64,000 nucleotides of DNA from Rhodanobacter glycinis (GTDB taxonomy: Bacteria; Pseudomonadota; Gammaproteobacteria; Xanthomonadales; Rhodanobacteraceae), in assembly GCF_006438785.1 (NCBI RefSeq), contig NZ_RCZB01000005.1, positions 219,013 to 283,012 of the forward strand. Reading direction: 5' to 3'. Under the pieces are notes generated by a model, which was not told the origin of the DNA, did no database searches, and saw nothing but the letters and a program-made list of their open reading frames with translations. The position numbers were made by a program, and so were the translations under genes. Numbering within the stretch: position 1 is the first letter of the stretch; the number at the start of each line of letters is the position of its first letter. This document shows positions 39,390 to 48,621 of this stretch, piece after piece.

Positions 39390-40154
39390 TCAAAATGTAT
39401 TCGGCACCCCCCCGGCCACGTCGGTGACGTGCTCGGTTTTCGGCTTGCCCTTGAGTTTGGGCAGCTTCACCTGCGGGACTGGCTCGTCGTGCAGTGGCAC
39501 TTGCTGCAGCAGGTGGTGGATCAGGTTGACCTGGCCACGCTTCTGATCGTTGAAGTCGACCACGAACCACGGCGCGTATTCGCGCTGCGTACGCTCGATC
39601 ATCACGTCGCGCAGCTTGCCCATCTCGGCGTACTTCTGCCGCGCGACCATATCGACCGGCGACAGTTTCCAGCGCTTCAGCGGATCGTCGGCGCGTTCGG
39701 CAAAGCGCTTTTCCTGCTCGACCTGATCCACCGCCAGCCAGTACTTGAGCACGATGATGCCGTCGTCGGTAAGCAGCTTCTCGAAGGCGGGCACGGCGTC
39801 GAGGAAGGCCTCGTACTGCGCCTTGCTGCAGAAGCCCATCGCCGGCTCGACCACGGCGCGGTTGTACCAGCTGCGGTCGAACAGCACGAGCTCGCCGGCA
39901 CAGGGCAGGTGGGCGACGTAGCGCTGGAAATACCACTGCGTGGTTTCCTGCTCGCTCGGTTTCGGCAGCGCAGCGATGCGATAGCCGCGCGTATCCAGGC
40001 TCTGGGTGATGGCCTTGATGGTGCCGCCCTTGCCTGCGGCGTCACGGCCTTCGAAGATCACCAGCAGACGTTTACCGCTGCAGTGCAGACCATGCTGCAG
40101 CCGGATCAGTTCGAGCTGCAGTTCCTTCATTGTCTTGCGGTAGTGCTTGCTCAT
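39390..40154 (-). CDS. ppk2: Polyphosphate kinase 2
   Basis: A 254-residue class I PPK2, which moves phosphate between polyphosphate and nucleoside diphosphates. Walker A is FEGRDAAGKGGTIKAI, Walker B LVLFDRSWYNRAVVEP, and the lid region contains RWKLSPVDMVARQKY. It lacks the fused second domain seen in some PPK2s. It is convergent with acyP, and an extragenic palindrome lies just upstream of its start. Confidence 0.93.
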   Translation of the reverse strand: MSKHYRKTMKELQLELIRLQHGLHCSGKRLLVIFEGRDAAGKGGTIKAITQSLDTRGYRIAALPKPSEQETTQWYFQRYVAHLPCAGELVLFDRSWYNRAVVEPAMGFCSKAQYEAFLDAVPAFEKLLTDDGIIVLKYWLAVDQVEQEKRFAERADDPLKRWKLSPVDMVARQKYAEMGKLRDVMIERTQREYAPWFVVDFNDQKRGQVNLIHHLLQQVPLHDEPVPQVKLPKLKGKPKTEHVTDVAGGVPNTF

Positions 40155-40184
40155 GAGTGTCCAGCCTCCAAACCTCTCAGCCTG

Positions 40185-40210
40185 GTCATTCCGGCGTTCG
40201 CCGGAATGAC
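40185..40210. repeat. Extragenic 12-bp inverted repeat
   Basis: GTCATTCCGGCG, a 2-base centre, and the exact complement to 40210. This GTCATTCCGGCG palindrome resembles dispersed repeats found in many high-GC proteobacteria. It lies between ppk2 and prfA in a 108-base gap. Confidence 0.7.
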
Positions 40211-40262
40211 GACAAGGGAACGGGCCGTCGCAGGGTAACCCAGCCTGTCGTGACGGCGAGGT

Positions 40263-41342
40263 TCAGACGCTGCCGAGCGCCTGCAACTGGTCGGCCTGGT
40301 GCTCGCGGGTCAACGTGTCGATCAGTTCGCCGAGATCGCCCTGCATGATTTCGGTGAGGCTGTAGAGGTTCAGGCCGATGCGGTGGTCGGTGACCAGATT
40401 GTCCTTGTAGCGATACGTGCGGATGCGCTGGCTGCGATCGCCGGTGCCGACCTGCAGCCGGCGTTCCTCGGCTTGCTCGGCACTCTGTTTGCTGCGTTCG
40501 GCATCGAGCAGACGCGCCTTCAGCAAGCTCATCGCACGGGCGCGATTCTTGTGCTGGCTGCGTTCCTCCTGACACTCCACCACGGTGCCGGTCGGCAGGT
40601 GGGTGATGCGGATCGCCGAGTCGGTCTTGTTGACGTGCTGGCCGCCAGCGCCCGAGGCGCGGAAGGTGTCGGTCTTGAGGTCGGCTGGATTGATCGTGAT
40701 GTCCTCGATCTCGTCCAGTTCCGGCAGCACCGCCACGGTGGCGGTGGAGGTGTGCACGCGGCCCTGCGACTCGGTGGCCGGTACGCGTTTCACGCAGTGG
40801 GTGCCGGATTCGAATTTCAGCTGCGAGTAGGCGCCGTTACCCTCGATGCGGGCCACGATTTCCTTGTAGCCGCCATGTTCGCCGGCATGCTCGCTGAGTA
40901 TTTCGACGTGCCAGCGACGACCTTCGGCGTAGCGCAGATACATGCGGAACAGGTCACCGGCGAAGAGGGCCGCTTCATCGCCACCGGCGCCGGCGCGCAC
41001 TTCGAGATACAGATTCGCCTGGTCGCGCGGGTCCTTCGGCAACAGCAGCAGTTGCAGCTCGCCATCCAGGTCGAGCAGGCGCTGTTCCAGCCGCCGCACG
41101 TCGTCGGTGGCCATCTCGCGCAATTCGGGGTCGCCCAGCATGGCGCGGGTATCGACCAGCTCGCGTTCGGCCTGAGCGTGCTCGCGCAGCGAGCGCGTGA
41201 CCGGTTCGAGCTGCGCATATTCCTGCGAGAGTTCGCGGAAACGGACGTTGTCGGCGTGCACGTCGGGTTGCGACAGCAGCAGGCCGATTTCCTCGTGGCG
41301 TTCGGCCAGTGTTTCGAGCTTGCGACGGATCGATGGAGTCAT
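40263..41342 (-). CDS. prfA: Peptide chain release factor 1
   Basis: A 359-residue RF1 that terminates translation at UAA and UAG. The GGQ loop RASGAGGQHVNKTDSA reaches the peptidyl transferase centre; its Gln is the target of PrmC methylation. The codon-reading domain has the PAT-type tripeptide region of RF1 (RVPATESQGR). The start is ATG 41342; the frame is open a little further, but the conserved MTPSIRRKLE start is here. It follows hemA in the same direction, the common hemA-prfA order. Confidence 0.96.
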   Translation of the reverse strand: MTPSIRRKLETLAERHEEIGLLLSQPDVHADNVRFRELSQEYAQLEPVTRSLREHAQAERELVDTRAMLGDPELREMATDDVRRLEQRLLDLDGELQLLLLPKDPRDQANLYLEVRAGAGGDEAALFAGDLFRMYLRYAEGRRWHVEILSEHAGEHGGYKEIVARIEGNGAYSQLKFESGTHCVKRVPATESQGRVHTSTATVAVLPELDEIEDITINPADLKTDTFRASGAGGQHVNKTDSAIRITHLPTGTVVECQEERSQHKNRARAMSLLKARLLDAERSKQSAEQAEERRLQVGTGDRSQRIRTYRYKDNLVTDHRIGLNLYSLTEIMQGDLGELIDTLTREHQADQLQALGSV

Positions 41343-41435
41343 GGGAACAGGACGACGGGCGAGGGTGGCGTGACGGGCAGGCGAAGCCTGCACCGTGGCG
41401 AATGACAGCGGAACAGCGGCAGCCAGCCGCTCTCG

Positions 41436-42710
41436 CTATGCGTCCCGCTTTGCCTGTTCCTCATCGAGCCCGTACAGCCGGCCGGCCGCGTGGAGCAGGT
41501 CGAGATCGCCGCTCAGCGCCGCCTCGCGCAGCCGCGCGCTGGGATGGTGCAGCAGCTTGTTGGTCAGCGTGTTGGCGAGGAATGCCAGCGCCTCCTCCGG
41601 CGATTTGCCGTTGGCCAGCATGGCGCGAGCCTTGCCCAGCACTTCGTCACGGTAACCCTCGGCATGCTGGCGCATGTCCATCGCCGGATTCTTCAGGGTC
41701 AGCGCGCGGCGCCAGGCCATGTACCGATTCACCTGCAGATCGATGATCGCCTCGGCATCGTGCGCGGCGGCGGCGCGCGAACGGCGGTTGTCGTCGATCA
41801 CCTGATGCAGGTCGTCGATGCCGTAGAGGTAGATGTCCGGCAGCTCGCCCACGGCCTCCTCGATGTCGCGCGGCACCGCGATGTCGACCATGAACATCGG
41901 CTTGCGCCGGCGCGTCGCCATCGCCTGCTCGACCATCGCGCGGGTCACGATCGGTTGCCGCGCGGCGGTGGAGGAAATCACGATGTCGGCCTCGGCCAGA
42001 TGCTGCGGCAGCTCGGCCAGCGAGATCGCATAGCCGCCGTAGCGGCCGGCCAGCTCCTGCGCACTTTCCAGCGTGCGGTTGGCAACGATCAGTCGGCGCA
42101 CCTGTTTTTCCGCCAGGTGGCGGGCGGCCAGTTCGATGGTGTCGCCGGCGCCGATCAGCAACACGCAGGCCTGCTTGATGTCGGCAAAGACCTGCTCGGC
42201 CAGCCGCACCGCGGTGAACGCGACGGAAACCGTATGCGCGCCGATGCGGGTGTCGGTGCGTACCCGCTTGGCCACCGCGAAGGTGTGCTGCATCAGCCGG
42301 TCCAGCGGCGCCTTCAGCGCCTGCGCTTCGCGCGCCTGCTGGTAGGCGTCCTTCACCTGGCCGAGGATCTGCGGCTCGCCCAGCACCATCGAGTCCAGCC
42401 CGGTGGCGACGCGGAACATGTGGCGCACGGCTTCGTGCTCATCGTGCCGGTACAGGAACTCATCCAGTTTGCCCGGGGTCAGATGATGATGACGATTCAA
42501 CCATGCGCGCGGAATGTCCTCGGCCCCGGCCGCCACGCTGACATACAGCTCGGTGCGGTTGCAGGTGGACAGGATCATCGCCTCTTCCACGCCTGGCTCG
42601 CGAGTCAGCGCGAGCAGGGCCTCACCGGCGGCGTCCATGTCGAACGCCACCTGTTCGCGCAGGCTGACCGGCGCGGTGAGGTGATTGAGCCCGAGGGCGA
42701 TCAGCGGCAT
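41436..42710 (-). CDS. hemA: Glutamyl-tRNA reductase
   Basis: A 424-residue HemA, which makes glutamate-1-semialdehyde from Glu-tRNA(Glu) as the first step of tetrapyrrole synthesis. The catalytic Cys is in ILSTCNRTELYVS; GEPQILGQVKDAY, the NADPH fold (LLIGAGDTIELAARHL) and DIAVPRDIEEAV are all present. The length is usual. It is divergent from the TPR lipoprotein gene, with about 70 bases between, and starts the hemA-prfA pair. Confidence 0.96.
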   Translation of the reverse strand: MPLIALGLNHLTAPVSLREQVAFDMDAAGEALLALTREPGVEEAMILSTCNRTELYVSVAAGAEDIPRAWLNRHHHLTPGKLDEFLYRHDEHEAVRHMFRVATGLDSMVLGEPQILGQVKDAYQQAREAQALKAPLDRLMQHTFAVAKRVRTDTRIGAHTVSVAFTAVRLAEQVFADIKQACVLLIGAGDTIELAARHLAEKQVRRLIVANRTLESAQELAGRYGGYAISLAELPQHLAEADIVISSTAARQPIVTRAMVEQAMATRRRKPMFMVDIAVPRDIEEAVGELPDIYLYGIDDLHQVIDDNRRSRAAAAHDAEAIIDLQVNRYMAWRRALTLKNPAMDMRQHAEGYRDEVLGKARAMLANGKSPEEALAFLANTLTNKLLHHPSARLREAALSGDLDLLHAAGRLYGLDEEQAKRDA

Positions 42711-42779
42711 GGTGTGGGGAGCATCTCGGCGGCAGGGATCCGGCGGCGTAGGCTAAGCTTGGCGCAACGTCGCCATGCG

Positions 42780-44561
42780 ATGACCAGTGCGACCAGAACA
42801 GGCATGTGGATGGACAGTAGTGTGCGCAGCGCGGCGACCAAGTTCAAGCAACTGCGGCATTTTACGGCAGTAGCGCTGCTGGCGCTGGGGTTGGGCGCGT
42901 GTGCCGCCACGCCGCTGCGGACCGCGCAGAAGACCTCATCCACGCCGCAGCCGCTGGCGCAGGTGGTGGTCGCCACGCCGGACGCCGGTCATGACGTGAT
43001 GGCGCAGTTGCTGGCGGGCGAGATGGCGCTGAACCACACCGACCTGAAGACAGCATCAGGCCATTACGGCAAGGCGATGTTGTTGAGCGGCGATCCCAAG
43101 GTGGCTGAACGGGCCGCCAGTCTGGCCATCGCCATCCACGACAATGAGGCTGCCCAGCGTGCATTGGATCGCTGGCAGGTGCTGGATGCCAAGCCGGCCG
43201 AGATGGCGCAGGCGCGGGCCGAACTGGCACTGGATCGTGGCGACGCCGATGAGGCGCGGCGCCAGCTGGAACTGCTGACCGGCAGCACCGCCAAGGATGC
43301 CTGGCGCCAGTTCGGTCGCGTGCTGGTGGGTGCCCGCGATCAGGCCCAGGCTGGCCGCTTGCTGGAGGCACTGGCAACCCCGCAGCGCCTGCCGGGCGAT
43401 GTGCAGGCGTGGCTGGCGATGAGCGAGCTGGGCGACAAGTTCGGCCGGCACGCCTATGCCGTGCAGATCGCCGAGGCGGCGATGCAGCGCTTCAAGAGCG
43501 CTGAAACCTATGCGTGGGCCGCGCAGATGAAGTTCCGGGATGGCGATCGCGAGGGCGCTCGCGCGTTGCTGCAGAAGGCACTGGCCAAGGAGCCGCAAAA
43601 CGCTCGCCTGCGGCTGGCTTACGCCGGCATGCTCAGCGAGGCTGGTGACTACGTGGGCGCGGCCAGACTGCTTGAGCATGGCCCGCAGGACGCCGATATC
43701 TATGCCCTGCGCGCGGGGCTCGCTGCCCACAACAAGGATGGCAAGGCGTTGGCGGCGCTGTATCAGGATTTGCAGAAGGCTGCGCCCGACGTGCGCGAGA
43801 AGAGTGCCTATCTGCTCGGCCAACTGGCCGAGATGCAGCATCGCGACGCCGAAGCACTGACGTGGTACGGCCAGGTGGGCGACGACGACGTGCATGCGTT
43901 CGATGCCGATCTGCGCAGCGCGATGATCCTGCATGCGCAAGGCAAGCTTGCCGAGTCACATCAGCTGCTGGAACAGCTGCAGCTGGATTCTCTGGATCAG
44001 CCGGCGCAATTGCGCCAGGCCTGGCAGGCCGACGCCGAGCTGTATCTGGGCGAGCAGCAGTACGCCAAGGCCGAGACGGCGTTCAGCCGCGCCCTGCAGG
44101 TGGTGCCGAACGATCCGGGTCTGCTGTACGGCCGTGGCCTGGCCTATGCCGACGGCGGCCAGGTCGATCTGGCGATACAGGATTTCGAGCAGTTGCTGAA
44201 GATCAAGCCCGGTGACGTCGACGCCAGCAATGCGCTGGGCTACACGCTGGCGGATGCGAACCGCGACCTGCCCGCGGCCGAGCGACTGATCGGTGCCGCC
44301 CGCGCGGCCAAGCCGGATGATCCGGCGGTCGCCGATTCCTGGGGCTGGCTGCAGTATCGCCAGGGCCATCTGGAGCAAGCCGCGCAGACCTTGCGTGACG
44401 CGTGGGCGGCGCGCAAGGACGCCGATGTCGGCGTGCATCTGGGCGAGGTGTTGTGGAAACAGGGGCGCCAGCAGGAAGCGCAGAAGGTCTTCGACGACGT
44501 GCGCAAACTCGATCCGAAGAGCCGCAGCCTGCAGGAAACCCTGAAGCGGTTGCAGCCATGA
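42780..44561 (+). CDS. Tetratricopeptide-repeat lipoprotein
   Basis: About 593 residues. A lipoprotein signal ends at LLALGLGAC, placing the acylated Cys near residue 40 (or 30-32 from the internal starts), and many TPR helix pairs follow to the end (for example YAKAETAFSRALQVVPNDPGLLYGRGLAYADGG). Such proteins sit before lolB in Xanthomonadales and Pseudomonas. It likely acts as a periplasmic scaffold in envelope assembly. The start is uncertain: ATG 42780, 42804 or 42810. It overlaps lolB by four bases. Confidence 0.82.
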   Translation: MTSATRTGMWMDSSVRSAATKFKQLRHFTAVALLALGLGACAATPLRTAQKTSSTPQPLAQVVVATPDAGHDVMAQLLAGEMALNHTDLKTASGHYGKAMLLSGDPKVAERAASLAIAIHDNEAAQRALDRWQVLDAKPAEMAQARAELALDRGDADEARRQLELLTGSTAKDAWRQFGRVLVGARDQAQAGRLLEALATPQRLPGDVQAWLAMSELGDKFGRHAYAVQIAEAAMQRFKSAETYAWAAQMKFRDGDREGARALLQKALAKEPQNARLRLAYAGMLSEAGDYVGAARLLEHGPQDADIYALRAGLAAHNKDGKALAALYQDLQKAAPDVREKSAYLLGQLAEMQHRDAEALTWYGQVGDDDVHAFDADLRSAMILHAQGKLAESHQLLEQLQLDSLDQPAQLRQAWQADAELYLGEQQYAKAETAFSRALQVVPNDPGLLYGRGLAYADGGQVDLAIQDFEQLLKIKPGDVDASNALGYTLADANRDLPAAERLIGAARAAKPDDPAVADSWGWLQYRQGHLEQAAQTLRDAWAARKDADVGVHLGEVLWKQGRQQEAQKVFDDVRKLDPKSRSLQETLKRLQP

Positions 44562-45163
44562 AGCAACGATTGAGGGTTCTCGCAGCAGTCGCATTGCCGC
44601 TGCTGCTCGCCGCCTGCGTGCCGGCCGTACGCATGAAGGGCGACGCCGGCCTGCTCAACGCCCAGCTGGCGCGCGAACAGGCGCTGGCCCATGCCGATCA
44701 TTGGGTGCTGCAGGGCCGGCTCGGTGTTTCCGATGGCAAGGACGGCGGCAGCGGCAGCTTCAGCTGGACGCAGAACGGCGACCAATACGAATTCGTGCTG
44801 CGCGCGCCCATCACCGGCAAGAGTTTCCGATTGAGCGGCGATCCCGCTGGGGCCTTGCTGGAGGGTCTCGATCCGGGCCCACTGCGCGGGCCGGATGCCG
44901 AGGCGCTGATGCGCAAGGCGCTGGGCTGGGAAGTGCCATTGCGCGACCTGCGTGCCTGGGTGCTCGGCTTGCGTGCCGACAGCGGCCCGGCCGAATTGAG
45001 TTTCGGTGCGGATCGGTTGCCGTCGCTGCTGCAGCAGGACGGCTGGGCGGTCGATTATCGCGAATGGGACGCCACCCGGGAGCCGCCGCTGCCGAAGAAG
45101 GTGTACGCCGAGAAACTGCCGTACAAGGTGAAGCTGTCGATCGAGTCGTGGCAGTTCCAGTAA
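44558..45163 (+). CDS. lolB: Outer-membrane lipoprotein LolB
   Basis: A 201-residue LolB, which accepts lipoproteins from LolA and inserts them into the outer membrane. The lipobox LLAAC puts the modified Cys near residue 20. The mature part has HWVLQGRLGVSDGKDGGSGSFSWTQNGDQYEFVLRAP, the family core, and ends LPYKVKLSIESWQF. The start overlaps the TPR gene stop (ATGA). Gene order TPR-lolB-ispE is standard for this branch. Confidence 0.92.
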   Translation: MKQRLRVLAAVALPLLLAACVPAVRMKGDAGLLNAQLAREQALAHADHWVLQGRLGVSDGKDGGSGSFSWTQNGDQYEFVLRAPITGKSFRLSGDPAGALLEGLDPGPLRGPDAEALMRKALGWEVPLRDLRAWVLGLRADSGPAELSFGADRLPSLLQQDGWAVDYREWDATREPPLPKKVYAEKLPYKVKLSIESWQFQ

Positions 45164-45239
45164 GCCCGTCGCCGCTCCGATTGGGTTAGGCTTTGCGCCC
45201 CTCAGGCGGCGCGACCGTTACCCGAGTTCCGGAATCACG

Positions 45240-46640
45240 ATGGCATTCCTCATCGAACGTGCAGACCCGAGTCAGGTCGACGCCCTGTGCGCGATCGAGC
45301 GCAAGGCCGTGCAGTTGTTCCGGGGTCATCCGGCATGGGCGAGCTACTCGGTCATGTCGATTCCGCCGGAGTTGCTGCAGCAGGCGATCAGTCGTGGCCT
45401 GGTCTGGGTCGCGTTGAACGAAGCGTCCGCCCCGGTCGGATTTGTCTGGCTGGATACGGACGCTGGCGGTAGTGCCATCGGCATCGCCGAAATCGACGTG
45501 TTGCCGGATTACGGCCAGCGTGGCATCGGCGCGGCGCTGCTGGCGCACGCCTGCGACTGGGCGCGGGCGGCCGGCTACCGACGGGTCGATCTGGGCACCC
45601 TGGCCGATGTGCGCTGGAATGCGCCGTTCTACGCAAAACACGGCTTCGCGGTGGTCGACAAGGACGGTCCGGCATTTGCGTATGCGCGCCAACGCGATCG
45701 CGAGAATGGATTTCCCGATCACTTGCGGGTGTTCATGAGCCGGTCGTTGTCCGCGCCTGGTCGCGACGAGTGGACGGTATGGCCGGCGCCGGCCAAGTTG
45801 AACCTGTTTCTGCGCATCACCGGGCGGCGAGCGGACGGCTACCACGAACTGCAGACGGTGTTTCGCCTGCTCGACTGGGGCGACGAGATCCGCCTGCGTT
45901 TGCGCGAGGACGGCGCGATTCGCCGCCTGCATGAGGTGCCTGGTGTGCCCGCGCACAGCGACCTGATGGTGCGCGCGGCGCAGCTGCTGCAACGGCATTC
46001 GGGCACGGCCGCCGGCGTGGATATCGAGGTGGAGAAGCGCATTCCGATGGGTGGCGGGCTGGGCGGCGGAAGTTCTGATGCGGCCACGATGCTGGTGGCG
46101 CTCAACCTGCTGTGGCAACTGGATCTGGGTGAGGATGCGTTGGCCGAACTGGGCCGCCAGCTCGGTGCGGACGTGCCGGTGTTCGTGCGCGGACGCTCGG
46201 CCTGGGCGGAAGGCATCGGCGAAAAGCTCACTGCGCTGGCCTTGCCGCCACGCCACTATGTCGTGCTCGATCCGCACGAGCCGGTGCCAACCGCTGCGCT
46301 TTTTCAAGCGCCTGAATTGACACGAAATGCCCCGCGGGCGACAATTTCATCCTTTGTTTCCGGTGAAACGACGGAAAATGCCTTTACGCCGGTCGTGCGG
46401 GCGCGGCACCCGCGGGTCGCAGCGGCACTGGACTGGCTCGGTGGCTTCGGTCAGGCGCGACTATCCGGTAGCGGTGGTTGCGTGTTTCTTGAAACGGGTT
46501 CACTTCATCGGGCATGGACTGTGGCCGCACAGTGTCCGACGGCATTCACGGCGCAGGTGGCCACGGGTGTCGAGGTTTCACCTTTGCAGGATGCACTGGC
46601 GCGCCACCGGGGCGCGGATCGAGCGACACGAACAACCTGA
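45240..46640 (+). CDS. ispE: GNAT acetyltransferase fused to 4-diphosphocytidyl-2-C-methyl-D-erythritol kinase (IspE)
   Basis: A 466-residue continuous frame. Residues 1-165 form a GNAT domain (acetyl-CoA loop LPDYGQRGIGAALLAHA; YAKHGFAVVDKDG near its end). From about residue 178 it is IspE, the GHMP-type kinase of the MEP isoprenoid pathway: WPAPAKLNLFLRITGRRADGYHEL, the ATP loop PMGGGLGGGSSDAA and GSGGCVF. No stop separates them. IspE could also start at an in-frame ATG (45735, residue 166), where only a weak ribosome site exists. The GNAT tail VFMSRSL looks like a normal GNAT end that lost its stop codon. The IspE part is certain; the fusion needs protein data. Confidence 0.88.
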   Translation: MAFLIERADPSQVDALCAIERKAVQLFRGHPAWASYSVMSIPPELLQQAISRGLVWVALNEASAPVGFVWLDTDAGGSAIGIAEIDVLPDYGQRGIGAALLAHACDWARAAGYRRVDLGTLADVRWNAPFYAKHGFAVVDKDGPAFAYARQRDRENGFPDHLRVFMSRSLSAPGRDEWTVWPAPAKLNLFLRITGRRADGYHELQTVFRLLDWGDEIRLRLREDGAIRRLHEVPGVPAHSDLMVRAAQLLQRHSGTAAGVDIEVEKRIPMGGGLGGGSSDAATMLVALNLLWQLDLGEDALAELGRQLGADVPVFVRGRSAWAEGIGEKLTALALPPRHYVVLDPHEPVPTAALFQAPELTRNAPRATISSFVSGETTENAFTPVVRARHPRVAAALDWLGGFGQARLSGSGGCVFLETGSLHRAWTVAAQCPTAFTAQVATGVEVSPLQDALARHRGADRATRTT

Positions 46641-46697
46641 CGGCCACGGGCATCACGGCCGTCGACAGAGACAGATACGAGCGAACACAAATACTAC

Positions 46698-46774
46698 TGG
46701 GGCGTCGCCAAGCTGGTTAAGGCACGGGATTTTGATTCCCGCATACGCAGGTTCGAATCCTGCCGCCCCAGCCA
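46698..46774 (+). tRNA. tRNA-Gln (TTG)
   Basis: A 77-base cloverleaf with acceptor arms TGGGGCG / CGCCCCA, anticodon TTG in the GATTTTGATT loop, T-loop GTTCGAATC, and encoded GCCA. It sits between ispE and prs, its common place in gammaproteobacteria. Confidence 0.97.
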
Positions 46775-46806
46775 CTTCATGATGGCTTTTGTTTCGAGGT
46801 AACACT

Positions 46807-47766
46807 GTGGACACGTCCACCCCGATGATGCTGTTTACCGGTAACGCGCATCGTACCCTGGCGGAGGATGTCGCCCATCGTCTGGGCGTGCCGCTGGGTA
46901 AGGCGCTGGTCGGTACGTTCAGCGATGGCGAGGTGCAGATCGAGATCGAGGAAAACGTTCGCAAGCAGGAAGTGTTCGTGCTGCAGCCGACCGGCGCGCC
47001 GAGTGCAGTGAACCTGTTCGAACTATTGGCCCTCACCGATGCGCTCAAGCGCGCCTCGGCGGCCAGCGTCACCGCAGTGATTCCGTATTTCGGCTATGCA
47101 AGGCAGGATCGCCGGCCACGTTCGGCGCGGGTGCCGATCACCGCCAAGCTGGCTGCCAGGATGATTGGCGCCGCCGGTGTGGATCGTGTGCTGACGGTGG
47201 ATCTGCACGCCGACCAGATTCAGGGATTCTTCGATATCCCGGTCGACAACGTGTATGCCTCGCCGGTGCTGCTGGCCGATATCTGGCGCAGCCACAGCAT
47301 GGAAGACCTGATCGTGGTCAGTCCGGACGTGGGTGGCGTGGTGCGCGCGCGCGCAATCGCCAAGCGGCTGGATGACGCCGATCTGGCCATCATCGACAAG
47401 CGCCGCCCCCGGGCGAACGTGTCCACCGTGATGAACATCATCGGTGACGTGGACGGCAAGACCTGCGTGATGGTCGACGACATCGTCGACACCGCCGGCA
47501 CGCTGTGTGCGGCAGCTGCAGCTCTGAAGGAGCGCGGCGCCCGCAAGGTGGTTGCCTACTGCGTGCATCCGGTGCTGTCGGGCGCCGCGATCAGCAATAT
47601 CGAGGGCTCCCAGCTGGATCAGCTGGTAGTCACGAACACCTTGCCGCTGCGCCCGGAAGTGCAGGCCTGCGCCAAGATCCGTCAGCTCTCGGTCGCCGAG
47701 CTGCTGGCGGAAACCATTCGCCGCATCGCCTTTGGCGAGTCGGTGAGTTCGTTGTACGTGGATTGA
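46807..47766 (+). CDS. prs: Ribose-phosphate pyrophosphokinase
   Basis: A 319-residue PRPP synthase making phosphoribosyl pyrophosphate from ribose-5-phosphate and ATP. FSDGEVQIEIEENVR, the ATP/catalytic region YARQDRRPRSARVPITAKL, and the PRPP loop VMVDDIVDTAGTL are intact. GAGGT before GTG 46807 sets the start. An ATG six codons later is possible. PRPP feeds nucleotide, histidine and tryptophan synthesis. Confidence 0.96.
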   Translation: MDTSTPMMLFTGNAHRTLAEDVAHRLGVPLGKALVGTFSDGEVQIEIEENVRKQEVFVLQPTGAPSAVNLFELLALTDALKRASAASVTAVIPYFGYARQDRRPRSARVPITAKLAARMIGAAGVDRVLTVDLHADQIQGFFDIPVDNVYASPVLLADIWRSHSMEDLIVVSPDVGGVVRARAIAKRLDDADLAIIDKRRPRANVSTVMNIIGDVDGKTCVMVDDIVDTAGTLCAAAAALKERGARKVVAYCVHPVLSGAAISNIEGSQLDQLVVTNTLPLRPEVQACAKIRQLSVAELLAETIRRIAFGESVSSLYVD

Positions 47767-47770
47767 TTTC

Positions 47771-47846
47771 GCCGGGGCGGCGTAGCCGCCCGGCACTATC
47801 GGCTTTTCTGGTCGCGGAAAAGTCACAAAACCGCCGCGAGGCGGTT
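47771..47846 (+). promoter_or_regulatory. Two hairpins in the prs-rplY gap
   Basis: A GC-rich hairpin at 47771-47794 (GCCGGGGCGGC, GTA loop, one bulge) and a second 7-bp hairpin at 47829-47846 (AACCGCC, GCGA loop). The first may end prs transcripts. The second lies 25 bases before rplY and could be a leader structure. Confidence 0.45.
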
Positions 47847-47871
47847 CTTCAGAACCCAAGGTAATACTGAA

Positions 47872-48567
47872 ATGGCCAAGACTCATGAAATCAAGGCGCA
47901 GAGCCGCAAGGACGAGGGGAAAGGTGCGAGCCGCCGCCTGCGTCATGCCGGCTTCGTGCCTGCCGTCATTTACGGCGCCGGTCAGGATCCGCAAAGCATC
48001 CAGATCGAGCACAACACCATCCTGCTCTCCGCCAAGCACGAGTGGTTCTTCTCGTCCGTCCTTGATCTGAATGTGGACGGCGCGGTGCAGAAGGTGCTGG
48101 TGCGCGACTGGCAGAAGCATCCGTTCAAGCAGCTGATGATGCATATGGACTTCCTGCGCATCGACGAGAATGCAAAGCTGCGCGTGAACGTGCCGCTGCA
48201 TTTCCTCAATCAGGAAACTTCCACCGCCGGCAAGACCTCCGGTGTGGTGATCTCGCACAACCTGACCGAGGTGGAAATCCTCTGCTTGCCCAAGCATCTG
48301 CCCGAGTTCATCGAGCTGGATCTGGGTGCGCTCCAGGCGGGTGACATCATTCACCTGTCCGACCTCAAGCTGCCGGCCAATGTCGAGTTGCCGGCGTTGC
48401 AGCTGGGTGAGGCCCACGATATCGCGGTGGTCACGGTGAACGTGGTCAAGGAAAGTGCCGCGGACGCCGCCGAAGACGCCGCCGCCGAGGCCGAAGCCGA
48501 GGCGAACAAGGCTGCAGCTGCGAAGCCTGCCGCCAAGGCCGCCGCCAAGCCTGCCGACAAGAAGTAA
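47872..48567 (+). CDS. rplY: 50S ribosomal protein bL25 (CTC-type, two-domain)
   Basis: A 231-residue long form of bL25. The N-terminal domain (about residues 1-95; KDEGKGASRRLRHAGFVPAVIYGAG) binds 5S rRNA; the C-terminal TL5/CTC beta domain spans about 100-190. An Ala/Glu then Ala/Lys-rich tail of about 40 residues ends in PADKK. The short form of E. coli has only the first domain; the long form is standard in Xanthomonadales. ATG 47872. Confidence 0.95.
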   Translation: MAKTHEIKAQSRKDEGKGASRRLRHAGFVPAVIYGAGQDPQSIQIEHNTILLSAKHEWFFSSVLDLNVDGAVQKVLVRDWQKHPFKQLMMHMDFLRIDENAKLRVNVPLHFLNQETSTAGKTSGVVISHNLTEVEILCLPKHLPEFIELDLGALQAGDIIHLSDLKLPANVELPALQLGEAHDIAVVTVNVVKESAADAAEDAAAEAEAEANKAAAAKPAAKAAAKPADKK

Positions 48568-48576
48568 GTCATGCCG

Positions 48577-48605
48577 TGTCCCGCGCTCGCATCGAGCGTG
48601 GGACA
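48577..48605 (+). terminator. Hairpin between rplY and pth
   Basis: A 13-bp stem TGTCCCGCGCTCG (one G-U pair) with a 3-base CAT loop, starting 10 bases after the rplY stop. There is no T-run, so it may be an attenuator or an mRNA-stability hairpin. It argues that pth starts downstream of it. Confidence 0.5.
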
Positions 48606-48621
48606 TCATGGCGGGTCGCTC

